Assembly: GCF_003711225.1 (NCBI RefSeq)
Contig: NZ_CP031030.1
Coordinates: forward strand, 5,394,001 to 5,458,000
Length of the DNA stretch: 64,000 nucleotides
From: Runella sp. SP2
GTDB lineage: Bacteria; Bacteroidota; Bacteroidia; Cytophagales; Spirosomataceae
Direction: 5' to 3'
Part shown: positions 9,092-17,183 of the stretch, piece by piece
Layout: the number at the start of each line of letters is the position of its first letter
Position numbering within the stretch: the stretch's first letter is position 1
The notes under the pieces: model-generated
Told to the model about the DNA's origin: nothing
What the model saw: the letters and a program-made list of their open reading frames with translations, nothing else
The model's database searches: none
Translations under genes and position numbers: made by a program

Positions 9092-9123
9092 TTTGCATCT
9101 CTCTTCACAATTTCCTAATTTTG
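9092..9123 (+). promoter_or_regulatory. promoter of SRP RNA
   Basis: TTTG at 9092-9095 and TAATTTTG at 9116-9123 are separated by 20 bp, an exact match to the Bacteroidota -33/-7 consensus (TTTG, TAnnTTTG). The predicted start, 4-5 nt past the -7 box, falls on the GGCAAATC that begins the RNA stem at 9128. Confidence 0.85.
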
Positions 9124-9127
9124 CATC

Positions 9128-9218
9128 GGCAAATCGGAACTACCAGCTCCTACTGAATCCCCCAGGTCTTGACCGAAGCAAGGGTAGGTGGTTGTAGCGG
9201 TGAGATTCTCGGTTTGCC
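9128..9218 (+). ncRNA. ffs: signal recognition particle RNA, small bacterial type (4.5S)
   Basis: About 91 nt. GGCAAATCG at the 5' end pairs with CGGTTTGCC at the 3' end (one G-U pair). The apical region carries the conserved SRP domain IV elements, CCAGGTCTTGACCGAAGCAAGG, matching the Ffh-binding internal loops and capping loop of 4.5S RNA. A T-rich stretch follows from 9220. It lacks an Alu domain, as expected for the small form. It guides Ffh to ribosomes making membrane proteins. The convergent oxidase gene ends 10 bp downstream. Confidence 0.85.
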
Positions 9219-9228
9219 ATTTTTTGTT

Positions 9229-12192
9229 TTAGCGTAATGCTTCCCACAAAATTTCTACTGGGTGCAGCGCATGACGGCCCGTTCCATCGTGAATTTGATG
9301 ACGACAACTCGTGCCAGGAGCCGCAATAATCACTTCTTCGGGTTGTTGACGTACGGTTGGAAATAATACCATCTCCCCGATTTTCATCGACAAGTCGTAG
9401 TGCTCTTTTTCGTAACCAAAGCTTCCTGCCATTCCACAACAACCGCTTGGAATCAACTGTACTTCGTAGTTTTTGGGCAACGAAAGCATTTTTTTCGTCG
9501 GCACCATCGAAGCAATGGCTTTCTGCTGACAATGACCGTGCAGTTTTATGCGTTTGGGTTCTTCGGTAAATTGCTTGCTGGTAATGCGTTTGGCGTCGAT
9601 TTCGCGGGCGATGAACTCATCAAACTGTAAAGCATTTTTAGCCAAACGTTTGGCATCCTCGACCAATTTTTCGCTCACCAAATCAGGATATTCGTCGCGG
9701 AATGTCAAAATAGCCGACGGCTCAATTCCCACCAACGGTGTTTGGTCTGAAATTAACCCTTTGAGTAGCTGCACATTTTGCTCCGCAATCTTCTTAGCAT
9801 CTTTCAACAACCCCTTCGACAACTGCGGACGCCCACTCGGCCCGTGTTCAGGTATCACCACTTCATACCCTAATTTTTCCAACAATTGAATGGCTTTTTT
9901 TCCAATCTCAACGTCGTTATAATTGGTAAATTCATCACAAAAAAGATACACTTTGCCACTTGCTTGTCCTTTGCCCCTTGCCCCTTGCTCTCTGCTACTT
10001 GTCCAGTTCTTCAAGGTAGTATTGTGCAACAGCGGCATGGTTCGGTCGGGGTGAAAACCGACAATTTGGTTGGCAATGCGGCGCAAGGGAGCGTTTTTAA
10101 ACACCAAATTGTACGCCCAAGGCACGTAGCTCGCAATTCCCGTCATTTTAGAAAAATTACCCACCAACCACGAACGCATTGGTACGCCGTTGGCATCGTA
10201 GTAATGCTGCAAAAACTCCATTTTCAGTTTGGCAACGTCCACATTCGACGGACATTCTCCTTTACAACCCTTGCAGGCCAAGCACAAATCATATACTTCT
10301 TTGACAGCCGCCATCCCAGTGGAGCTGTTTTTATCATCACTAAATTTCCCATTCGGCGTTTGGGGACTGTGCGTCAAAAACTCGCGCAATATGTTAGCCC
10401 GAGCCCGCGTGGTATCCTTTTCGTTGCGCGTAGCCATAAAGCTAGGACACATCGTTCCACCCGACAACTGCGTTTTGCGGCAGTCGCCAGAGCCATTACA
10501 CTGCTCAGCGTGTTGGAGGATGGTTTGGTTTGGATAGCGGAAATATGTTTTAACATCAGGCGTTTGTTGGTCGGCTTCGTAGCGCAAAAACGTATCCATT
10601 GGCGCCGTATCCACAATTTTGCCTGGGTTGAAAATCGCATTAGGATCCCAGGTTCGTTTAAGCTCTTTAAACAACGCGTAATTTTTTTCTCCCACCATCT
10701 GCGGAATAAATTCTCCGCGCAAACGCCCGTCGCCGTGCTCGCCCGACAGCGAACCGTCGTATTTTTTCACCAAAGTAGCAATCTCCTCCGCAATCATTCG
10801 GAATTGGCGGTGGCCCTCCTTGGTTTTTAGATTAATAATAGGACGAAGGTGGATTTCGCCCGAGCCAGCGTGCGCGTAATGCACGGCTGACATGCCGTTT
10901 TTGTGCAAAATCTCGTTAAAATCACGGATAAAATACGGTTGGTCTTGTACATCCACGGCCGTATCTTCAATCACGGCTACGGCCTTTTCATCGCCAGGCA
11001 GATTGGCCAAAAGCCCCAAACCTGCCTTCCGAAGCGTCCATATTTTTTTGGTGTCGTCGGCATGGAGGAGCGGATAATGAAACCCTTTTCCTTCTTTTTT
11101 GTAGTCCTCAATCAAAGCTGCCGCTACCCGTTCTACTTCCTCTTTGGTATCCTGAGAAACATCCACCACCAAAATGATAGGATACGAGCCATCGGCTTTT
11201 TTCTGAACAAAAAACGCGTTTTTGCTTTGTTCGGGATTCTCAGCCGCACATTCTAAGATATAGTTATCAATTAGCTCAACGGCCTGCGGTTTGTATTTTA
11301 GCGCCGTGAGGGTGGCATGAAGCGCGTCGTCGATGGTATCGAAATGCACACACACCAAGCCTTGCGCTTTGGGCGGCGGCGGAATAATGTTCAACTTAAT
11401 TTCGGTCAAAAAACAAAGTGTTCCTTCCGAACCCGCAATCAGTTTACACATATTGAAAGCCTCCGTTCCCCCAAAAGGAGCAGAGTCTAATAGCATATCC
11501 AACGCATAGCCCGTATTGCGGCGTTCAATTGACTTTTTGGGGAAGTTTTTGCGTATTTCTTCCTGATTTTCAGGGTTAGATAGAATTTCAAAGGTTTTTG
11601 CATAAATGGCGCCCTCCAATCCATCCGTCGGGAAAGAAGTAATTCCCCCATTAGCTGCTAGGGGGCCGAATGTAACCTCGCTTCCATCGGCAAGTAGCGC
11701 TTTCACTTCCAACAAATGTTCACGCGTGGAGCCATACACCACCGAATTAGACCCGCAAGAGTTGTTTCCTACCATCCCCCCAATCATCGCTCGGTTGGCG
11801 GTAGAAGTCTCGGGGCCAAAATACAAACCATACGGCTTCAGTGCCATGTTTAGCTCATCGCGTACAACGCCTGGCTGCACGCGCACCCAGCGTTCTTCGG
11901 CGTTGATTTCCAAAATCTTTGTAAACGTCCGCGATACATCGACAACGATGCCGTTTCCAACCACTTGCCCCGCCAACGACGTTCCAGCCGTACGCGGAAT
12001 GAGGGATGTTTTATGGGTATTTGCAAAACGGATGAGCACTTTTAAATCCTCAATATCCTGCGGAATCGCCACGGCCAGAGGCATCTCACGATACGCCGAC
12101 GCATCGGTAGCGTAGAGCGTTCGCATGGTTGTATCGTCGTACAGTTCGCCCTTAAAACGTTGGGCTAATTCAGAAAGTGGTAGGTGAGTCAT
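9229..12192 (-). CDS. FAD-linked oxidase fused to Fe-S (GlcF/CCG) domain, D-lactate dehydrogenase-like
   Basis: 987 aa. Residues 1-520 form an FAD_binding_4 (PCMH) dehydrogenase of the GlcD/D-2-hydroxyacid type (PRTAGTSLAGQVVGNGIVVDVSR, GGMVGNNSCGSNS, GEHGDGR). Residues about 560-680 hold ferredoxin-like cysteines (EQCNGSGDCRK...CPS and CLACKGCKGECP). The C-terminus has a CCG domain (SGCCGMAGSFGYE). This layout fits quinone-linked D-lactate or 2-hydroxyglutarate dehydrogenases; the substrate is not decided by sequence. Residues about 729-745 are a low-complexity insert (SSREQGARGKGQASGK) encoded by a repeat resembling intergenic DNA elsewhere in the window. Convergent with the SRP RNA gene. 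Confidence 0.85.
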   Translation of the reverse strand: MTHLPLSELAQRFKGELYDDTTMRTLYATDASAYREMPLAVAIPQDIEDLKVLIRFANTHKTSLIPRTAGTSLAGQVVGNGIVVDVSRTFTKILEINAEERWVRVQPGVVRDELNMALKPYGLYFGPETSTANRAMIGGMVGNNSCGSNSVVYGSTREHLLEVKALLADGSEVTFGPLAANGGITSFPTDGLEGAIYAKTFEILSNPENQEEIRKNFPKKSIERRNTGYALDMLLDSAPFGGTEAFNMCKLIAGSEGTLCFLTEIKLNIIPPPPKAQGLVCVHFDTIDDALHATLTALKYKPQAVELIDNYILECAAENPEQSKNAFFVQKKADGSYPIILVVDVSQDTKEEVERVAAALIEDYKKEGKGFHYPLLHADDTKKIWTLRKAGLGLLANLPGDEKAVAVIEDTAVDVQDQPYFIRDFNEILHKNGMSAVHYAHAGSGEIHLRPIINLKTKEGHRQFRMIAEEIATLVKKYDGSLSGEHGDGRLRGEFIPQMVGEKNYALFKELKRTWDPNAIFNPGKIVDTAPMDTFLRYEADQQTPDVKTYFRYPNQTILQHAEQCNGSGDCRKTQLSGGTMCPSFMATRNEKDTTRARANILREFLTHSPQTPNGKFSDDKNSSTGMAAVKEVYDLCLACKGCKGECPSNVDVAKLKMEFLQHYYDANGVPMRSWLVGNFSKMTGIASYVPWAYNLVFKNAPLRRIANQIVGFHPDRTMPLLHNTTLKNWTSSREQGARGKGQASGKVYLFCDEFTNYNDVEIGKKAIQLLEKLGYEVVIPEHGPSGRPQLSKGLLKDAKKIAEQNVQLLKGLISDQTPLVGIEPSAILTFRDEYPDLVSEKLVEDAKRLAKNALQFDEFIAREIDAKRITSKQFTEEPKRIKLHGHCQQKAIASMVPTKKMLSLPKNYEVQLIPSGCCGMAGSFGYEKEHYDLSMKIGEMVLFPTVRQQPEEVIIAAPGTSCRHQIHDGTGRHALHPVEILWEALR

Positions 12193-12320
12193 TGGTGAGT
12201 TTTCGAAATCATCTGCGAAAGCGCAAAGTTACGACCTACGCGTTTGTTATGCTAATTTGATTTTATCTCAACACATGCTTTATAGTGCAATTTACTCTAC
12301 CAGAAATATATACTCTTTTC

Positions 12321-12351
12321 TTGACTATCATTGGAGATAGGAATATATTTG
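12321..12351 (+). promoter_or_regulatory. promoter of the phospholipase-cyclase operon
   Basis: TTG at 12321-12323, a 20-bp spacer and TATATTTG at 12344-12351 match the Bacteroidota promoter. The -7 box ends 4 bp before the ATG at 12355, so the predicted transcript starts at or next to that ATG. The longer reading frame starting at 12331 would begin inside the promoter and is therefore unlikely. Confidence 0.75.
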
Positions 12352-12354
12352 ACT

Positions 12355-14190
12355 ATGCAAAAAGCAGTTTACTACGAATTACTCCAAATTACGCTGACCC
12401 GTATTTTTGGAGAACTCCCAATGGATGTCTTTGAATCAGTTGTTGATTTATTGGAATGGAAAGAAGTAGCGGGGGGAGAAATTTTATTCCACAAAAACGA
12501 CGAAGCAGATTGTTTATACGGCGTACTCAGCGGACGGCTACGGGCGTACGTTCCGAACGATGATGGGTCTGAAATCTCCTTGGGGGAAATTCCGCCAGGA
12601 GAAACTGTGGGGGAAATGGGTATTTTTACGGAGTCTCCACGCAGTGCAAGCATTATCGCCATCCGTGATTCTGTTTTGGTAAAAATTAGTAAAAGTGCCT
12701 TTGAAAAAATCATCATGGTGTCGCCCAAAGTCGTTCTCAATATCACCAATTTGATTATTGAGCGACTGAATCGGCAAAATCTTTCCAAAAAAACGAACTA
12801 CAAAATCACCAACGTTGCCCTCGTTTGTTTGCATCATTCTCCTACCGAAAAAGCATTTTGTCAAGCTGTTTTCAAAGCACTTAACCAAAAGGCAAGTTGT
12901 TCCTATTTATCCATTGAGCGGATTAGCCAGCACTTCAACGACCCACACATTGCGAATGTAGAAAAAACGGACGTGGCTAATTACCGACTGCTTAGTAATT
13001 GGTTCGACGAACAAGAAGCTCAGTACAATTATGTTTTTTACGAGGCCGACAACCTCAGCAGTGAATGGGCCAAACGTTGCATTCGTCAGGCGGACAAGGT
13101 GCTGATTATTTCTGAAAGTCAATACGGCTCGGGGCCGAGCGCTGCCGAAATGGCCTTATTACACACGGGTTCTTCTAGTGTCAACAAAACGCTGGTGTTG
13201 CTTCATCCTCCCATGGCTGATTTTCCGACCAAGACCTCCAGTTGGCTACGAAGCAGGCGAGTTCAGCGGCATTTTCACGTAGAACAAGATAACCCCTCAG
13301 ACGTTGAGCGCATTCGACGTTACCTCATGGGTCAATCTGTCGGGTTGGTGCTGTCGGGAGGTGGGGCGCGGGGCTTCGTACACGTAGGGGTTTATCGTGC
13401 CTTGGAAGAACGAGGCATTCCCGTCGATTTTGTGGGAGGAACGAGCATGGGTTCTATCATTGGCAGTTTTATTGCCATGGGATATTCTGCCGAAATGCTT
13501 GACAAAGTCATGCGTAAAATCTACGTAGAAGGCAAAAATCCGACGGCTGATTTTAACCTGATTCCCTACTTCTCGCTCATTAAAGGCAAGAAAGTGGAAC
13601 AAATTTTAGAAAAATATTGCGGTGAAATCGAAATCGAAGATTTGTGGCGCAATTTTTATTGTATTTCTAGCAACCTCACCAAAGCCGAAGCCATGATTCA
13701 CCAAGCGGGAAAGTTGCGAAAATACGTACGGGCCAGCATCTCGTTGCCAGGTATTTTACCCCCTGTGATTGACGAAGAAGGCTTACTGGTGGACGGTGGA
13801 ATTTTTAATAATACGCCTGTAGATGTCATGCTGGCGCAGGGGGTTGGAAAAGTAATTTCGGTCGATATGAATGTGCAACGTACGCTTCAAAAAAATGAAA
13901 ATTACCAATCAGGTGGTACGTGGCAGGCGTTCAAAGGGCGAGTTATGGGGCAAAGTACGGGAACTAGAATCCCCAATATGATGTCCGTAATTTTTCAATC
14001 AACCACCATTTCTAGTGATTTTAAAGCCAATCAATACAAGCCTTACTGCGATCTTTACATCAACCCCAATGTGACCAATTTTGGCATCATAGATTGGAAA
14101 TCGTACGAAAAAATCGTTGAAATCGGCTACCAAACTGCCATTGAAGCAATAGATGAACAGTTAAAAACGACACTTGAGTCCTTCAAGTAA
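12355..14190 (+). CDS. cyclic-nucleotide-binding patatin-like phospholipase (NTE family)
   Basis: 611 aa from the ATG at 12355. Residues about 30-140 are a cNMP-binding domain whose phosphate-binding cassette (VGEMGIFTESPRSAS) keeps the ribose-contacting Glu (about 87) and phosphate-binding Arg (about 96). Residues about 160-320 are the linker region usual in neuropathy-target-esterase relatives (RCIRQADKVLIIS). Residues about 330-540 are a patatin lipase: oxyanion loop SGGGARGF, nucleophile elbow GTSMGS (Ser about 364) and the dyad Asp in VDGGIFNN (about 480). All catalytic residues are present. It is expected to hydrolyse lysophospholipid or phospholipid at the membrane, gated by cAMP or a related ligand. 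The cyclase gene follows after 11 bp. Confidence 0.9.
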   Translation: MQKAVYYELLQITLTRIFGELPMDVFESVVDLLEWKEVAGGEILFHKNDEADCLYGVLSGRLRAYVPNDDGSEISLGEIPPGETVGEMGIFTESPRSASIIAIRDSVLVKISKSAFEKIIMVSPKVVLNITNLIIERLNRQNLSKKTNYKITNVALVCLHHSPTEKAFCQAVFKALNQKASCSYLSIERISQHFNDPHIANVEKTDVANYRLLSNWFDEQEAQYNYVFYEADNLSSEWAKRCIRQADKVLIISESQYGSGPSAAEMALLHTGSSSVNKTLVLLHPPMADFPTKTSSWLRSRRVQRHFHVEQDNPSDVERIRRYLMGQSVGLVLSGGGARGFVHVGVYRALEERGIPVDFVGGTSMGSIIGSFIAMGYSAEMLDKVMRKIYVEGKNPTADFNLIPYFSLIKGKKVEQILEKYCGEIEIEDLWRNFYCISSNLTKAEAMIHQAGKLRKYVRASISLPGILPPVIDEEGLLVDGGIFNNTPVDVMLAQGVGKVISVDMNVQRTLQKNENYQSGGTWQAFKGRVMGQSTGTRIPNMMSVIFQSTTISSDFKANQYKPYCDLYINPNVTNFGIIDWKSYEKIVEIGYQTAIEAIDEQLKTTLESFK

Positions 14191-14201
14191 TCCACACATT
14201 T

Positions 14202-15470
14202 ATGAAAAGACGTCTTTGGATATTGGTATTGGTATTGACACTTGCCCATCCTTTAGCAGCACAAAAAAGCAAAACCGACTCGGCTACGACGAAAAAAAAG
14301 GGGTGGCGACTTTTTGGCAACAAAAAAAATAAAGAGTTAGAAGCCGTTTCAAAGGAAAAAGACAAAGTTTCGGCAGAGAAGAAAAAGGTAGAAAACGAAA
14401 AGCAATTTTTAGAGTGGAAAAATCAAAATTTGTCCTCTCAAATAGACGCCCTTGATGCGCAAAAAAAGGCATTGGATGTTCAACAGCACTTTCTGGATTC
14501 GCAGCTTGTTGTCCGCAACCAAAGCCTCAAACTCATGACCGAGACGCAAATGAAAATCCAATTGATGCTCTTGCGGCAAAAACAGCTACTCGACTCCGTT
14601 TCGTTTACCAAAGTCATTGACTCCCTCAAAATCAGCGACCAACAGAAAATATTGGCCCAAAAAGAAGACCAACTTCGACGGCAAGAAGCGGAAGTCGAAC
14701 TTCAACAAAGCCAACGAAATTTACTGATTGTGGTGGTATTAGGGGTTTTGGTAGTAGCTCTTGGCATTTACCGAAGCCTACTGAATGTCAAAAAATATTC
14801 TAAAATTATTGAGGAAGAAAAAAACAAATCGGAATACTTACTGCTCAATATCCTGCCCAAAGAAGTCGCCGACGAACTCAAGAAAAGCGGCGCCGCCGAA
14901 GCAAAACATTACGAAGAAGTAAGCGTATTATTCTCTGATTTTGTGGGCTTTACCTTTTTGGCCGAAAAACTCCCGCCCCAAGAACTGGTCGCCGAGCTGG
15001 ACTATTGTTTCAAGCGTTTTGACCGAATTATGGGCAACAATAAAATTGAAAAAATAAAGACCATCGGCGATGCCTACATGGCCGCAGGTGGCGTACCTGT
15101 GCCCGACTCCGACGCTCACGTGCGCATTGTCCGAGCTGCACTTGAACTACAAGAATTTATCGAAGCCCGAAAACAGCAACGACTCCACGAAAATTTGCCT
15201 TTTTTTGAAGCCCGCGTCGGGATTCACACGGGGGAAGTAGTGGCAGGAATTGTGGGGGAAAAGAAATTTGCCTTCGACCTTTGGGGCGATACTGTCAACA
15301 TTGCGTCTCGCGTGGAATCAGCGAGTCTTCCTGGCAAAGTCAACATTTCGGAAGATACCTACGAGCTGGTCAAAGCGCATTTTATTTGCTCCGACCGTGG
15401 CAAAAAAGACATCAAAAATCGCGGAGAAAAAGGAATGTATTTTGTTGAAAGGGAGATTTTGGGAGATTAG
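14202..15470 (+). CDS. membrane-anchored class III adenylate cyclase
   Basis: 422 aa. A signal peptide (to LAAQ, about residue 21) is followed by a long charged coiled coil (about 40-170), one transmembrane helix (LLIVVVLGVLVVALGIY, about 174-190), a short signalling helix (EEKNKSEYLLLNILPKEVADEL) and a class III cyclase domain. Catalytic residues are complete: metal Asp246 (FSDFVGF) and Asp290 (KTIGDA), adenine-selecting Lys286 and Asp359 (FDLWGD), and transition-state Asn366 and Arg370. This pattern predicts ATP to cAMP, not GTP. The coiled coil would face the periplasm. The 11-bp spacing to the cNMP-binding phospholipase gene indicates one operon. Confidence 0.9.
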   Translation: MKRRLWILVLVLTLAHPLAAQKSKTDSATTKKKGWRLFGNKKNKELEAVSKEKDKVSAEKKKVENEKQFLEWKNQNLSSQIDALDAQKKALDVQQHFLDSQLVVRNQSLKLMTETQMKIQLMLLRQKQLLDSVSFTKVIDSLKISDQQKILAQKEDQLRRQEAEVELQQSQRNLLIVVVLGVLVVALGIYRSLLNVKKYSKIIEEEKNKSEYLLLNILPKEVADELKKSGAAEAKHYEEVSVLFSDFVGFTFLAEKLPPQELVAELDYCFKRFDRIMGNNKIEKIKTIGDAYMAAGGVPVPDSDAHVRIVRAALELQEFIEARKQQRLHENLPFFEARVGIHTGEVVAGIVGEKKFAFDLWGDTVNIASRVESASLPGKVNISEDTYELVKAHFICSDRGKKDIKNRGEKGMYFVEREILGD

Positions 15471-15555
15471 TAGTTTATCTTGCTTTTGAGAAGTTAAGCC
15501 CTTGATGTACTTCAAAATCGCTAAGACCAAAAGCATTTCGCGATATACAAACGTA

Positions 15556-16380
15556 TCAGTTTAAACTTTCACAAACTTCAATTATATCCAGTTTTTGAAA
15601 CTCAGGCACTTCCGTAAACTCACCCGTCTTTTTGAAACATCTTTCAGTTATGATCCAATAAAAGAAAGAAGCTATTAAATAAGAGCCAACTTTGGAAGGG
15701 TGCCCATCGTCACTTAATAAGTCATACCGAGGGTTTAATCTCTTCAATTGTTCAAATGCTTGGCCAATCGGGGTTATTTTTGCTCCGATTCGGTTGCCAA
15801 TTTCAGTACAAGCTTTCACTAAAATTTCTACTTCTTGCTTGCTATTCAACAACTCTTCACTACAGTAGAAAGCATCACTATCATATTTAAACTTGACAGG
15901 ATCAGGCAGGCAATAAGAATGGGGATAGTTGTAAATGGGATAATTTTGATAAAGTACTGTTTTTCCTCCATTTTCTTTGATTAAGCTATCCAATTGTTCT
16001 ATGCACCTGAATGACTGTTTCCTTATCTCAGGAATCAGCATTCTTACGGTTGCTTCCTGTAAAATAACGTAATCAAATTTCCTTTTCTGAAAAGTATCTT
16101 TACCAAGCACCAATTGTCTTCCAGTCGAAACTTTCTCGTCAGTATTACTCAGAAGTAATTCTAAATGTTGTTCTAAAGTAATTCCTGGCAAAGTGGCAGA
16201 ATAGAGGATGTAGTTTTTGTCTTTACCAGTCTCAAACATCTGCTGTAAAATGGCAGGCATGTCATTAGAATAGGTCAGGCTATTACCAATAAAAAGTACG
16301 TGAGACGTGTCTTTTTGGGCAATGCAAGGAGAAAAACTCAGAAAAAGCAAGACAAAAAATCTTTTCCTACAAACCATCAT
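15556..16380 (-). CDS. secreted SGNH/GDSL-type hydrolase
   Basis: 274 aa with a signal peptide (FFVLLFLSFSPCIAQ). Block I is LFIGNSLTYSND with the Ser nucleophile. An Asn/Gln-containing block follows (VILQEATVRML), and the C-terminal block V is DDGHPSKVGSYL with the Asp-x-x-His pair. This combination marks an SGNH esterase acting in the periplasm, often on acylated glycans. The substrate cannot be told. The protein starts MM; either Met may serve. Confidence 0.75.
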   Translation of the reverse strand: MMVCRKRFFVLLFLSFSPCIAQKDTSHVLFIGNSLTYSNDMPAILQQMFETGKDKNYILYSATLPGITLEQHLELLLSNTDEKVSTGRQLVLGKDTFQKRKFDYVILQEATVRMLIPEIRKQSFRCIEQLDSLIKENGGKTVLYQNYPIYNYPHSYCLPDPVKFKYDSDAFYCSEELLNSKQEVEILVKACTEIGNRIGAKITPIGQAFEQLKRLNPRYDLLSDDGHPSKVGSYLIASFFYWIITERCFKKTGEFTEVPEFQKLDIIEVCESLN

Positions 16381-16415
16381 TTCGGTATTTTACCTAAGTG
16401 AAACGCATTAAAATG

Positions 16416-16452
16416 TTTATTGCTCCAGAGGAGCTACATCTTAGTAGAAGAA
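16416..16452 (+). repeat. interspersed repeat, copy 2 (GCTCC-AGA-GGAGC core)
   Basis: Second copy of the element at 6495-6532, beginning TTTATTGCTCCAGAGGAGC and continuing with an ATCTTAGTAGAA tail. It lies in the 133-bp gap between the SGNH hydrolase and Uma2 genes. Confidence 0.6.
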
Positions 16453-16513
16453 TAGCGTCTGTGCATTTGGCACATCCATTTACAATCACAGATTCGTGGA
16501 AGTTTATCCGAAT

Positions 16514-17128
16514 TTAACCCTTATCATTTGGCAAAATTTCTTCGTCTTCTAAAATTTGTTGCAAGCAAAACGTATAATCCTCAAACAGCGGAACACTTTC
16601 GCTCCAAGCATATACTTCTACATTTTTGTGGGTACGTATCACCAAAATTTGACGACTTTTTGTCAAAATCCATACGATACCTTCTACCCCAAAAGTCAAC
16701 AGTTCTTGGGATTTTTGAAGAATATAATCCGCTTCCGTCCCCCCTTCTTCTTCGTTTTCGGCTTTGGCGTCAATTTTCACGTCCACCTCTATGATGAATT
16801 TTGGGGGAACGGTATTGTATTTATCAGAAACAGGCTCTACGAGCTTTGATTTTTCTACAATGGCAATGTCATTTGCAAAATTTTTACTTCGGTATAAATG
16901 CAAGCCTGCTTCATTGGTAGGTACCCAAAATTTCTTTTTGGGCAAAATGGATTTTAAATAAAAGACAAAAGCCTGAATAATAAGCGATTGAAAAATACTA
17001 CTTCCCATAATTTCATCTTCCGTTTTGAGTCCAAGCAATACTTTACGATACCCTTTTCGGTAATAGACACGACCGCCAAACTCTTCGTAAATAAGGCTTT
17101 GAGGAATGGTTTGTGTTGTAGTAGCCAT
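16514..17128 (-). CDS. Uma2 family endonuclease-like protein (DUF820)
   Basis: 204 aa. The Uma2 fold is a PD-(D/E)xK nuclease relative. NDIAIVEK gives the metal-binding Asp, PKFIIEVDVK the Glu-x-x-Lys-like strand, and TFGVEGIVWILTKSRQILVI the C-terminal core. A purine-rich AAGGAG lies about 7 nt before the ATG, a clearer ribosome binding site than most in this window. The family is expanded in Cyanobacteria and Cytophagales; no biological role has been shown. It is a single gene with no toxin-antitoxin partner visible. Confidence 0.78.
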   Translation of the reverse strand: MATTTQTIPQSLIYEEFGGRVYYRKGYRKVLLGLKTEDEIMGSSIFQSLIIQAFVFYLKSILPKKKFWVPTNEAGLHLYRSKNFANDIAIVEKSKLVEPVSDKYNTVPPKFIIEVDVKIDAKAENEEEGGTEADYILQKSQELLTFGVEGIVWILTKSRQILVIRTHKNVEVYAWSESVPLFEDYTFCLQQILEDEEILPNDKG

Positions 17129-17183
17129 AGCGTTTCTCCTTTTCTGAACTTACGTAAAGTTACAACATTTTTACATTGACTGG

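Noticed and set aside
9886-10830. 314-codon plus-strand frame opposite the FAD/Fe-S oxidase
   Set aside because: It is antisense to a clearly conserved protein with Fe-S and FAD motifs, and its own translation shows no domain.
12331-12354. Longer N-terminus of the phospholipase starting at 12331
   Set aside because: This start lies inside the promoter between the -33 and -7 boxes, so it would not be transcribed from that promoter.
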